Notes: generated by a model not told the origin, from the letters alone. A stretch of DNA of 6,646 bases from an uncultured Clostridia bacterium (GCA_947631485.1 CANRLJ010000046.1:1-6646); one strand, 5' to 3'. Numbered from the stretch's first letter, positions 1 to 6,608 are shown. Translations and numbers: made by a program.

Positions 1-1
1 C

Positions 2-733
2 ATCACCGTTGCCTTCAATGCCAGCACAGTTATGGTCAGAGACCGTGACCGCGGCACGATTGACGACGTTTTTGCTGCACCAATTCCTCGCTGGGTGCTG
101 TATTTGAGTTATATTCTCTCAACCTTTTTGATAACCATCACCATTGTTGGTGCCGTGCTTATTTTTGCAATGATTTATTTGGCGTGTACGGGCGGATTTT
201 TGATGAGTTTTGTCACCTTTTTGAAGTTGTTGCTTGCCACACTGTTGTCAATTTTGTCCTCTTCATTTTTTATGGTGCTTATCATCAGTTTCATCAAAAC
301 TGAAAGTGCCCTCACTTCCTTCAACTCAGTTTTCAGCGCTCTCATCGGATTCTTGATTGGAGCATACACACCTGTTGGCATGTTGCCACAACCTGTTCAA
401 TACATCTGTTGTTTTATTCCAGGGGCATATTCCGCAGGACTCTTCCGAAAGATATTCATGGAGGGGCCAATAAATGTGTTTGGCAAGAAATTGGGCATCA
501 CTGGAGCGGAAGTAAATGGCTTTCTTTCAGACTATAAAGTTGAATTGAAATTTTTCGACTTGACAGTTTCAGAACTTGCAATGTGGCTTGTTTTGATTGG
601 CTCAGTGGTTGTCTTTGGTGCTTTGGTGCTGATTTTGTATTCAAACAAAAAGACAAACTTCTTCAATTCGAGAAAAAGACGGGGCAAGAAAAAATTGTTC
701 AGTTTCAGTCATGCAAAAACAAAGAAAAAGTAA
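2..733 (+). CDS. ABC-2 type transporter permease, 3' part (5' end outside window)
   Basis: This is the membrane subunit of an ABC-2 family exporter, truncated by the window edge. The frame is open from base 2, and the first ATG (base 32) has no ribosome binding site and falls inside the conserved cytoplasmic motif, so it is not the real start. The motif (roughly FNASTVMVRDRDRGTIDDVF, bases 17-76) matches the ABC-2 pattern of a polar DRxxGT stretch followed by a Pro after the first membrane segments. Hydrophobic segments follow at about bases 98-190, 215-295, 305-375 and 565-640. Between the last two is the typical IGAYTPVGMLP loop and a 'FIPGAYSAGLFRK' block. About 243 codons are visible; by comparison with the family perhaps 60-80 residues are missing. 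The last 30 residues carry 13 Lys/Arg, an unusually basic cytoplasmic tail. The substrate is unknown; the partner ATPase is presumably upstream. The family call is firm, the role is not known. Confidence 0.88.
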   Translation: MTVAFNASTVMVRDRDRGTIDDVFAAPIPRWVLYLSYILSTFLITITIVGAVLIFAMIYLACTGGFLMSFVTFLKLLLATLLSILSSSFFMVLIISFIKTESALTSFNSVFSALIGFLIGAYTPVGMLPQPVQYICCFIPGAYSAGLFRKIFMEGPINVFGKKLGITGAEVNGFLSDYKVELKFFDLTVSELAMWLVLIGSVVVFGALVLILYSNKKTNFFNSRKRRGKKKLFSFSHAKTKKK

Positions 734-736
734 TCG

Positions 737-770
737 AAAACACATCAGCTCATGATGTGTTTTTATAATT
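737..770 (+). terminator. Intrinsic terminator after the ABC-2 permease gene
   Basis: An 11-bp perfect stem (AAAACACATCA at 737-747 with TGATGTGTTTT at 753-763) closes a 5-nt loop and runs into a T-rich tract ending near 772. It begins 3 bases after the TAA stop. The A-run on the left arm means it could also work weakly in the other direction. It separates the permease transcript from valS. Confidence 0.85.
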
Positions 771-791
771 TTATGATTGACCGACAAACAG

Positions 792-820
792 TTGATTTTT
801 TGTGTGTGTTTTGATAAAAT
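792..820 (+). promoter_or_regulatory. Sigma-A type promoter of valS
   Basis: A -35 box TTGATT (792-797) and a -10 box TAAAAT (815-820) are 17 bp apart, and the -10 is preceded by TG one base upstream (extended -10). Each box is close to consensus. Transcription should start around 826-828, leaving only about 17 nt before the ATG at 844. This leaves no room for a T-box leader. A GGAGG ribosome binding site sits at 834-838, 5 nt before the start codon. Confidence 0.72.
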
Positions 821-843
821 AAACATGCATTACGGAGGCAATA

Positions 844-3258
844 ATGTTAGATAAGAAATACAACTTTGCAGAAAAAGAAAAGAAATGGCAAGACTATTGG
901 TTTGAAAATGACATATATAAGTATGACCCAAACGCAAAATCAAAAACCTTTGCCATTGACACTCCACCACCAACAGTCAATGGGCATATTCACATGGGAC
1001 ACTTGTCAAGTTACACACACATCGAGACCATTGCACGACATCACAGGATGAAAGGGGAAAATGTCTATTTTCCTTTCGGATTTGACGACAATGGATTGCC
1101 TACTGAAAGATATGTAGAAAAGACAATAAAAAAACACGCAAGCGAACTTCCAAGGCAAAAGTTTGTTGAGATTTGTCTGAGCGAAACAAAAAAGTTGGAG
1201 GATGAATTTTTTGATTTATACAAATCGGCAGGTTTTTCTTGCAATTTGAAGGAGCATTATTCTTCAATTTCTCCAAACACGCAAAAAATATCGCAAAAAT
1301 CCTTTTTGGAATTGTATAAAAAAGGATATATCTATCAAGACAAAGCGCCATCGCTTTGGTGCACCGAGTGTCAAACGGCATGTGCTCAAAGTGAACTTGA
1401 GGACATGGATGTTCAAAGCACATTTAACTATCTCAAATTTTTCATTTCTGGAAAGGACAAATATGTCACAGTTGCCACAACCAGACCGGAGATGTTGTGC
1501 GGCGTTGTCTGTGTGTTTATAAATCCAAACGACAAGAAAAACGCCTATCTTTTGAAGGAAAAACTTGTTGTGCCACACTTTGGCTATGAAGTGCCTGTGT
1601 ATGCAGACGAACTTGTTGACCTTGAAAAAGGCTCTGGCGTGGTTATGTGCTGCACTTTTGGCGACAATGTTGACAAAGAGTGGCAAAGAAAGCATGCCCT
1701 TCCAATCAAAGAGTGCTTCACATCAAACGGAAGGATGAGCGCTTTGGCAAAGGAATTTGAGGGGCTTTCAATAATTGAGTGCAGAAAGGCTGTCATAGAA
1801 AAGTTGAGGGAAGAGCACCTTCTTATAAAACAAGAAAACATAACCCACACCGTTTCAACGCATGACCGTTGTGGAACGCCTGTTGAAATTGAGGTCAAAA
1901 AACAGTGGTTTATCGATGTTCTGTCACATAAAAAAGAACTTTATGATGCCGGCATAAAATTGAATTGGCATCCATTAAATATGCGTGCAAGATACTTAAA
2001 CTGGGTGGAGAACCTCTCTTGGAACTGGTGCATCTCTCGTCAAAGATACTACGGCGTTCCATTTCCTGTTTGGTATTGTAAAAAGTGTGGAAAGGTTTGT
2101 TTGGCGGATGAAAAAGATTTGCCCGTTGACCCAATGAAAGACCAGCCAAAGCACGCTTGCCAGTGCGGATGCAACGAGTTTGTTCCTGAAACCGATGTCA
2201 TGGACACTTGGGCAACTTCCAGCCTGACGCCACAAATCTCTGCGGACATGCACACACACAAGGGGCTTGATGACAGCATGCTTCCATTTGATTTAAGACC
2301 AAATGCACACGACAACATCAGAGTTTGGGACTTTTACACAATAGTCAAAAGTTTGTATCACTTCAACAAACTGCCATGGACTGACCTTATGATTTCTGGT
2401 TATGTCACAAGTCCAGACGGGAGCAAACTTGCAAAGTCAAAGGCAAACGGAGTAAGTTCGCCACAAGAGGTCATCAAAACCTACAGTGCGGATGTCACAC
2501 GCTATTGGGCAAACAACTTGGCATTGGGCAAAGACACCGCTTTCAGTTTGATTGAATTTGACAACGGCAAGAAATTTGTAAACAAATTGTGGAACGCTAG
2601 CAAGTTTGTGCTCAGTTTTCTTGAGGATTACAGACCAAGAGAAGTTGAACTTGAAACGATGGACGCTTGGCTGCTTGAAAATTATAAAAATCTCTACAAC
2701 AGATTTATAAAACACCTTGATGCCTATGAAATAAGCCTTGCCTTGGCAGAGGTTGAAAGATTTTTCTGGAATTTCTGCGACAACTATGTTGAACTTGTAA
2801 AGCGCAGATTATACAACCCAGACATCTTTGGACAACGCCAATGTGAAAGCGCAAAATACACCTGTTTTCATGTGCTTTTGGGCATGTTGAAAATGTTTTC
2901 ACCTTTTGTTCCACACATAACTGAGGAGATATATCAAAGTTATTATGCGGGCATAGAAAACAAGGCTTCAGTGCATGTTTCCGGCTATTTGAACTTGGGT
3001 GAAAAAGTGGACAAGTCCGTTCTTGAAAAGGGCGAAGAGGTCTTGGACATTGTGTCGGCAGTTCGCCAGTTTAAGAGTGAAAACAAACTTTCGCTTAAGA
3101 CCGAACTTGAGGACATCACAATCACTTCAAAAAACTGCGATTTCATAAAAAAGACTGAGGCGGATTTGAAAGGAGTTGCTGGTGCAAGAAAAATTGTTTA
3201 TAAAGATGGCGACTTTAAAGTTGAGATTGGCAAAGTGATTGAGGAAGAGCAGGCATAA
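844..3258 (+). CDS. valS: Valyl-tRNA synthetase, type 2 subfamily
   Basis: Charges tRNA-Val with valine in the cytoplasm (class I synthetase) and should hydrolyse mischarged Thr-tRNA. In order: PPPTVNG...HMGH ATP-site motif (residues 41-53); DDNGLPTE (81-88); the WCTECQTACAQSELED block (172-187); the CP1 editing domain with TTRPE (212-216) and GSGVVMCCTFGD (263-274); WNWCISRQRYYG (393-404); the KMSKS-equivalent KLAKS (528-532); and a helical anticodon-binding domain (about 606-700) containing FFWNFCDNYVELVK. The DDNGLPTE and CTFGD blocks are what I recall for the type 2 ValRS subfamily of actinobacteria, archaea and rickettsiae, not for the E. coli/B. subtilis type, which has GTDHAG. Cysteines C173/C176 with H340/C343, and C412/C415 with C439/C441/C443, probably hold two zinc ions (inference). 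At 804 aa it lacks the C-terminal coiled-coil arm. The start is set by GGAGG at 834-838. Odd point: the KMSKS loop reads KLAKS, followed by KAN rather than KGN. Confidence 0.95.
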   Translation: MLDKKYNFAEKEKKWQDYWFENDIYKYDPNAKSKTFAIDTPPPTVNGHIHMGHLSSYTHIETIARHHRMKGENVYFPFGFDDNGLPTERYVEKTIKKHASELPRQKFVEICLSETKKLEDEFFDLYKSAGFSCNLKEHYSSISPNTQKISQKSFLELYKKGYIYQDKAPSLWCTECQTACAQSELEDMDVQSTFNYLKFFISGKDKYVTVATTRPEMLCGVVCVFINPNDKKNAYLLKEKLVVPHFGYEVPVYADELVDLEKGSGVVMCCTFGDNVDKEWQRKHALPIKECFTSNGRMSALAKEFEGLSIIECRKAVIEKLREEHLLIKQENITHTVSTHDRCGTPVEIEVKKQWFIDVLSHKKELYDAGIKLNWHPLNMRARYLNWVENLSWNWCISRQRYYGVPFPVWYCKKCGKVCLADEKDLPVDPMKDQPKHACQCGCNEFVPETDVMDTWATSSLTPQISADMHTHKGLDDSMLPFDLRPNAHDNIRVWDFYTIVKSLYHFNKLPWTDLMISGYVTSPDGSKLAKSKANGVSSPQEVIKTYSADVTRYWANNLALGKDTAFSLIEFDNGKKFVNKLWNASKFVLSFLEDYRPREVELETMDAWLLENYKNLYNRFIKHLDAYEISLALAEVERFFWNFCDNYVELVKRRLYNPDIFGQRQCESAKYTCFHVLLGMLKMFSPFVPHITEEIYQSYYAGIENKASVHVSGYLNLGEKVDKSVLEKGEEVLDIVSAVRQFKSENKLSLKTELEDITITSKNCDFIKKTEADLKGVAGARKIVYKDGDFKVEIGKVIEEEQA

Positions 3259-3270
3259 AGCCTGTTTTTT
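3246..3270 (+). terminator. Intrinsic terminator overlapping the end of valS
   Basis: CAGGC (3250-3254) pairs with GCCTG (3260-3264) around a 5-nt ATAAA loop, followed by six Ts (3265-3270). A-T and G-U pairs can extend the base into the T run. The valS TAA stop (3256-3258) lies entirely inside the loop, so the last codons of the gene form the left arm. Confidence 0.78.
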
Positions 3271-3294
3271 CATCTAAAATGCCTCAATTTTTGC

Positions 3295-3323
3295 TTGACA
3301 AAGAGTGTGACATATGGCATAAT
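3295..3323 (+). promoter_or_regulatory. Strong sigma-A promoter of the ABC ATPase/FtsX operon
   Basis: A perfect -35 TTGACA (3295-3300) and a -10 CATAAT (3318-3323) are separated by exactly 17 bp. Predicted transcription start is about 3329-3331, directly at the left edge of an inverted repeat, which suggests the promoter is controlled by a repressor. It lies just after the valS terminator, so the operon is an independent unit. Confidence 0.8.
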
Positions 3324-3329
3324 AAAGAC

Positions 3330-3345
3330 TGTTGACAAGTCAACA
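3330..3345 (+). promoter_or_regulatory. Operator-like inverted repeat at the transcription start
   Basis: TGTTGAC-AA-GTCAACA is a perfect 7-bp inverted repeat around a 2-nt centre. It starts 6 bases after the -10 box and ends 14 bases before the ATG, so it covers the presumed +1. It is too short-looped for a stable RNA hairpin and has no following T run, so a protein-binding site for a dimeric repressor (MarR, TetR or similar) is the best reading. The regulator is not in the window. The symmetry is seen; operator function is inferred. Confidence 0.6.
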
Positions 3346-3359
3346 AGAAGAGGAGAGTT

Positions 3360-4061
3360 ATGGCTTTTTTAAAATTGGAAAATGTGACAAAAGAATACAA
3401 GACGGATGCGGGCGGATTTAAGGCACTCTCCGAGGTTTCTTTTGAACTTGAAAATGGAGAATTTGTCGTTGTTTTGGGCCCAAGTGGGGCAGGAAAGACG
3501 ACGCTTTTAAACCTTTTGGGTGGCATGGACACAGCAACAAGCGGAAGAATTGAACTTGACGGAAAAGTCATCTCCGACCTGGGCAGCAAAGAATTGACAT
3601 ACTATCGCAGAACTGACATCGGCTTTGTCTTTCAGTTTTACAACCTTATGCCAAATCTGACGGCACTTGAAAATGTTGAACTTGCAACAGAAATCTGCAA
3701 AAATGCACTCTCGCCAGAGGAAACTTTGACATCTGTCGGACTTGCAAGCAAATTCAAAAATTTTCCTGCACAACTGTCTGGTGGCGAGCAGCAAAGGGTC
3801 AGCATTGCCAGGGCGGTTGCAAAAAATCCAAAGATTTTGTTGTGTGACGAGCCCACTGGCGCGCTTGACTATGCCACGGGCAAAAATGTGCTGAAACTTT
3901 TGTATGATGTTTCAAAACAACACAACAAGTTGGTTATTGTTGTGACGCACAATCAGGCACTTAAAAGCATGGCTGACAAGGTGCTTTACATAAAAAACGG
4001 CAAAATTGAAAAAATCGTCAAAAACAAAAAGCCAAAGTCGATTATGGAGATAGAGTGGTGA
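3360..4061 (+). CDS. ABC transporter ATP-binding protein (LolD/MacB type)
   Basis: Cytoplasmic ATPase that powers the FtsX-type permease encoded immediately downstream. All nucleotide-binding motifs are intact: Walker A GPSGAGKT (residues 40-47), Q-loop Q92 in [18 protein letters not shown], signature LSGGEQQR (139-146), Walker B ILLCDEP with catalytic E164 (159-165), D-loop GALD (167-170) and switch H197. The [16 protein letters not shown] segment and the EPTGALD ending are typical of the LolD/MacB/FtsE-like group that pairs with MacB/FtsX permeases. At 233 aa it has the usual length, with a short Lys-rich C-terminal tail (221-227). The start is supported by GGAG at 3352-3355, only 4 nt before ATG. 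The gene overlaps the permease start by 4-7 nt, implying coupled translation. The transported or acted-on substrate cannot be told from sequence. Confidence 0.95.
   Translation: MAFLKLENVTKEYKTDAGGFKALSEVSFELENGEFVVVLGPSGAGKTTLLNLLGGMDTATSGRIELDGKVISDLGSKELTYYRRTDIGFVFQFYNLMPNLTALENVELATEICKNALSPEETLTSVGLASKFKNFPAQLSGGEQQRVSIARAVAKNPKILLCDEPTGALDYATGKNVLKLLYDVSKQHNKLVIVVTHNQALKSMADKVLYIKNGKIEKIVKNKKPKSIMEIEW
4046..4061 (+). promoter_or_regulatory. Translation coupling site with tandem GTG starts
   Basis: A GGAG ribosome binding site (4046-4049) lies inside the end of the ATPase gene. Two in-frame GTG codons follow (4055 and 4058). The second overlaps the ATPase TGA stop in the classic 4-nt GTGA arrangement with an 8-nt spacer to GGAG; the first has a 5-nt spacer. 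The 4058 start may well be the real one, which would shorten the permease by one residue. Either way the overlap points to translational coupling and equal dosage of the two subunits. Confidence 0.7.
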
Positions 4062-5854
4062 GAGGGGTGTATTTTTTATCAACTCTTCGCATGTTTAAAA
4101 AACAACTCACTCGATTTTTGACACTTGTTGCAATAATAATTGTCAGTGTTGGCTTCATGTCGGGCTTGGGCGAAGTGGAAGAGAAGATAAACAACAATTT
4201 TCATAAATATTATGTTTCGCAAAACATATCGGATTTAACCATAAAAAGTGGTGGCATTTTATCTGCGTCAAACAAACAATATCTTCTGGACACTTTTGGC
4301 GAAGAAAATGTTATGTTTGGCTTTTACAACGACTATCAAATAGATGACAGCGTGTTTAGGGTGTATATCTTAAATCTCGATGTCATGAAAGTGAACAAGT
4401 TTAAACTTGTCAGGGGCATCCTTCCAACTGTTGACCAAGAGATTTTGGTGGAAGAGGGCTCAAAAGGGATGAAGAGTTTTGATCTGAGGCAAGAGGTGGA
4501 ATTGAACGACCCTCAGTTGCAGGCAATTTTGGGCGGAAACACCAAGTTTTATGTCAGTGGAATTGTCAAAAGCCCAATGTTTTTGATTAAGGACAAAGAG
4601 CCAAGCATCATAAGTGGAAAAGATGTCGATTATTGCATCTACATAAACCGAACAAACAGCCTTTTGACAACAGATGCATATATTGCACTTGAAAACAGAG
4701 ATTTATTCAACTCGTTTAGCAAAGATTATGAAAAAAAGATAGAAGAACTGAAGACAAGTTTGTCAGAAAAACTTGGCGTTTCAAAAGAGGCAATTCTGTC
4801 ATTATATGAAAACTATGGCATTTTCTCTTTGCATGCTTATGCGGAAAAGGTGGGAGACATAGCAATCATCTTTGTCATATTCTTCTTGTTGGTGACCTCG
4901 CTGGTTGTTTTTTCCACAATGACAAGGCTTATTGATGAAGAGCGCGGACAGATTGCTTGTCTGAAAACCTTGGGCTACACAAACACAAAGATTTTGGGGA
5001 AATATCTGCTGTTTATGTTGCTTTCGTGCGTGATTGGCGGAGCAATAGGTCTGCCGGTGGGAATTGCACTAACATATCTTATCTATGCATCCTTTGACAC
5101 GCAATATTTCATGCCTCAGTTTGTGTCAGGCATAAGCATAACCTACTTTGTGCTGACGCTTGGCATAATCATCTTGGCATCTTTGCTTGTCACATATTTC
5201 ACTGGGCTGAAACTTGTCAGAAACAAGCCGGCAACACTCCTCACACCAAAAGCCCCAAAGTCTGGCAAGAAGGTATTTTTGGAACACATCCCTTTTGTGT
5301 GGAACAGGCTGAGTTTCAAATATAAATCAAGTTTCAGAAATGTTTTGCTTTTCAAAAGCAGATTCTTTATGACGGTGATATCCATCATTGGCTCAACGGT
5401 GCTTGTCCTCTCTGGGCTTGGGCTGCTTGACAACACCATAAAGTTGAGTGCGGGCAGTGCACTGATTATGCTTGCCGTTGCTCTCATCATCTTTGCCGGC
5501 ATTTTGAGCGCTCTTGTCATCTACAATTTGGCAAACATAAACATCAGCGAAAGAAGTCGCGAAATTTCAACCCTTATGGTGCTTGGCTACAACAATTCTG
5601 AGGTGACAGGCTATATCTTTCGAGAGATATACATCATGAGCATAATTGGGGCACTGCTTGGAATTCCTCTGGCGTTTTGGTTTATGTCTTTCGTCTTTGG
5701 CTTCATCGATTTTGGAACAGTTGGCGATGTGAATTGGTTCACTTGGATTGTAGGTCCGATTGCAACAATCTTCTTCACATTTATATCAACGCTGTTGCTG
5801 AGGAAAAAGATAACCAAAACCGATATGAACGCATCACTGAAAATTGTTGACTGA
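4055..5854 (+). CDS. FtsX-like ABC transporter permease with two FtsX domains
   Basis: Membrane partner of the preceding ATPase. Predicted layout: N-terminal membrane helix (residues about 20-38), a large external MacB-type domain (about 40-262), a first FtsX block with three helices (about 266-287, 313-343, 361-381), a basic cytoplasmic linker (about 382-434), a fifth helix (437-457), and a second FtsX block with three helices (467-490, 520-543, 560-582). The coupling motifs that contact the ATPase repeat: DEERGQIACLKTLGY (294-308) and SERSREISTLMVLGY (498-512). Only about 9 residues separate helices 5 and 6, where related Firmicutes permeases usually have a second external domain. The external domain also lacks the long coiled coil of the ~1,100-aa relatives. 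Translation starts at GTG 4055 or at the adjacent GTG 4058, with GGAG at 4046-4049. MacB/FtsX-type systems export or extract lipoproteins and peptides or transmit force to cell-wall enzymes; which applies here is unknown. Confidence 0.93.
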   Translation: MVRGVYFLSTLRMFKKQLTRFLTLVAIIIVSVGFMSGLGEVEEKINNNFHKYYVSQNISDLTIKSGGILSASNKQYLLDTFGEENVMFGFYNDYQIDDSVFRVYILNLDVMKVNKFKLVRGILPTVDQEILVEEGSKGMKSFDLRQEVELNDPQLQAILGGNTKFYVSGIVKSPMFLIKDKEPSIISGKDVDYCIYINRTNSLLTTDAYIALENRDLFNSFSKDYEKKIEELKTSLSEKLGVSKEAILSLYENYGIFSLHAYAEKVGDIAIIFVIFFLLVTSLVVFSTMTRLIDEERGQIACLKTLGYTNTKILGKYLLFMLLSCVIGGAIGLPVGIALTYLIYASFDTQYFMPQFVSGISITYFVLTLGIIILASLLVTYFTGLKLVRNKPATLLTPKAPKSGKKVFLEHIPFVWNRLSFKYKSSFRNVLLFKSRFFMTVISIIGSTVLVLSGLGLLDNTIKLSAGSALIMLAVALIIFAGILSALVIYNLANINISERSREISTLMVLGYNNSEVTGYIFREIYIMSIIGALLGIPLAFWFMSFVFGFIDFGTVGDVNWFTWIVGPIATIFFTFISTLLLRKKITKTDMNASLKIVD

Positions 5855-5874
5855 TGCATGATTGCATTTGCCTA

Positions 5875-5903
5875 TTGACAAAAGACGGGAAATCGTTTAT
5901 TAT
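5875..5903 (+). promoter_or_regulatory. Sigma-A promoter of the 216-aa protein gene
   Basis: TTGACA (5875-5880) and TATTAT (5898-5903) are separated by 17 bp. A perfect TATAAT overlaps at 5901-5906 but would need a 20-bp spacer, so the first is preferred. Transcription should start near 5909-5911, about 20 nt before the ATG. A GAGG ribosome binding site is at 5918-5921, 8 nt before the start codon. Confidence 0.78.
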
Positions 5904-5929
5904 AATAAAAGTTATTAGAGGAAAAATAT

Positions 5930-6580
5930 ATGAAACAAACAATAAGATTGTTCAGTTTGAAACCTGACCAATATCCAGACATTTATGCTGATTTTGAAGA
6001 GTATGAATCAATCAAACAAGTTTTAGAATCTGCCACAAGCGGAGAATTTTTCTATGCAAAGCCTTCTGCACCTGTCATGATTCACTATGCTCGAAAAGGA
6101 GAACTTATTGACCCACATCAAAGGATGGGCATGAACGGAAAGGTTTATGCAACGGGCAGAGAAAAGACGGAGATAAAAAATGATTATGCAACAATAAAAA
6201 TACAAGTTGTTGATGTTCATGGAGACCCAATGATTGGCGACGACGGTTTGCCAATCATCAAGGATGTTTCCACAAGACTGCTTGTGGTCACAGACAAAAC
6301 CGGCAGACAGTGGCTGGAAACAGAATTTGAGGTCAGAAGCAAATACAACTTGGGCGTAATCCCTCTTTCCTATGGCGACAAGATAATCATGCCAACGGAC
6401 AAAACGCCAACAAGGTTTAAGCCAATCACAAAAAGCATTGTGCTAAACGATGGAGGACAGCGTTGCTACATAACAAAAGGTGGGGCAATTTCGATTGACC
6501 CTAAAAACACCCATCCTGTCACGGATGAAACATTAAGAGCCACCTTTGCGGTGACAAACAACCGAGGCCTTACGGATTAA
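5930..6580 (+). CDS. Hypothetical soluble protein of unknown function, 216 aa
   Basis: I do not recognise this protein. It has no signal peptide and no membrane segment, so it is probably cytoplasmic. The N-terminal third (residues 1-45) is acidic and likely helical (EEYESIKQVLESA at 23-35). The centre (about 85-135) is an alternation of short hydrophobic strands and turns with Gly/Asp pairs, such as VHGDPMIGDDGLP (96-108), then LLVVTDKTGRQWLETEFEV (117-135). This is consistent with a beta-rich domain. A C-terminal block ITKGGAISIDP (181-191) followed by ATFAV looks like a closing beta hairpin. It has a single Cys (C179), a single Trp (W128) and no obvious catalytic motif. The start is fixed by GAGG at 5918-5921 and a strong promoter. 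Base composition resembles its neighbours, giving no sign of recent transfer. It appears monocistronic, although no strong terminator lies between it and the permease gene upstream. It may be a lineage-specific housekeeping or structural protein; this is a guess. Confidence 0.85.
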   Translation: MKQTIRLFSLKPDQYPDIYADFEEYESIKQVLESATSGEFFYAKPSAPVMIHYARKGELIDPHQRMGMNGKVYATGREKTEIKNDYATIKIQVVDVHGDPMIGDDGLPIIKDVSTRLLVVTDKTGRQWLETEFEVRSKYNLGVIPLSYGDKIIMPTDKTPTRFKPITKSIVLNDGGQRCYITKGGAISIDPKNTHPVTDETLRATFAVTNNRGLTD

Positions 6581-6608
6581 AAAAAGACAGCCTAAACTGT
6601 CTTTTTTT
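6579..6608. terminator. Bidirectional intrinsic terminator between convergent genes
   Basis: AAAAAAAGACAG (6579-6590) pairs perfectly with CTGTCTTTTTTT (6597-6608) around a 6-nt loop CCTAAA, giving a 12-bp stem. On the plus strand the right arm supplies the T run; on the minus strand the left arm does. It uses the last two bases of the TAA stop of the 216-aa gene and starts one base after the stop of the minus-strand gene. Confidence 0.88.

Noticed and set aside
32..733. ATG at base 32 as the true start of the ABC-2 permease
   Set aside because: The frame is open upstream to the window edge, no ribosome binding site precedes it, and the residues before it belong to the conserved family motif.
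583..768. Small plus-strand open frame overlapping the end of the ABC-2 permease
   Set aside because: It runs through the terminator hairpin in another frame, and its first half overlaps a well-supported gene.
777..782. TTGACC as the -35 box for valS
   Set aside because: It is 32 bp from the -10 box; TTGATT at 792-797 gives the proper 17-bp spacing.
1100..2914. Several minus-strand open frames of 69-143 codons opposite valS
   Set aside because: They lie antisense to a clearly recognised gene, have Cys/His-rich implausible compositions and no ribosome binding sites; they are shadows.
3332..3337. TTGACA within the palindrome as a second -35 box
   Set aside because: No -10-like sequence lies 16-18 bp downstream; that position is the start of the ATPase gene.
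4395..4410. Perfect 16-bp palindrome ACAAGTTTAAACTTGT inside the permease gene
   Set aside because: It encodes an ordinary stretch of the external domain (NKFKLV), has no promoter or gene boundary nearby and does not match the operator repeat at 3330-3345. Probably chance in AT-rich coding DNA.
5143..5520. 125-codon minus-strand open frame opposite the permease
   Set aside because: Antisense to the conserved FtsX region, low-complexity Ser/Lys/Leu composition and no initiation signals.
5854..5867. Possible terminator hairpin after the FtsX permease (ATGCA-TGAT-TGCAT)
   Set aside because: Stem of only 5 bp with mostly A-T pairs, and the following TTTGCC is a poor T tract; not listed as a terminator.
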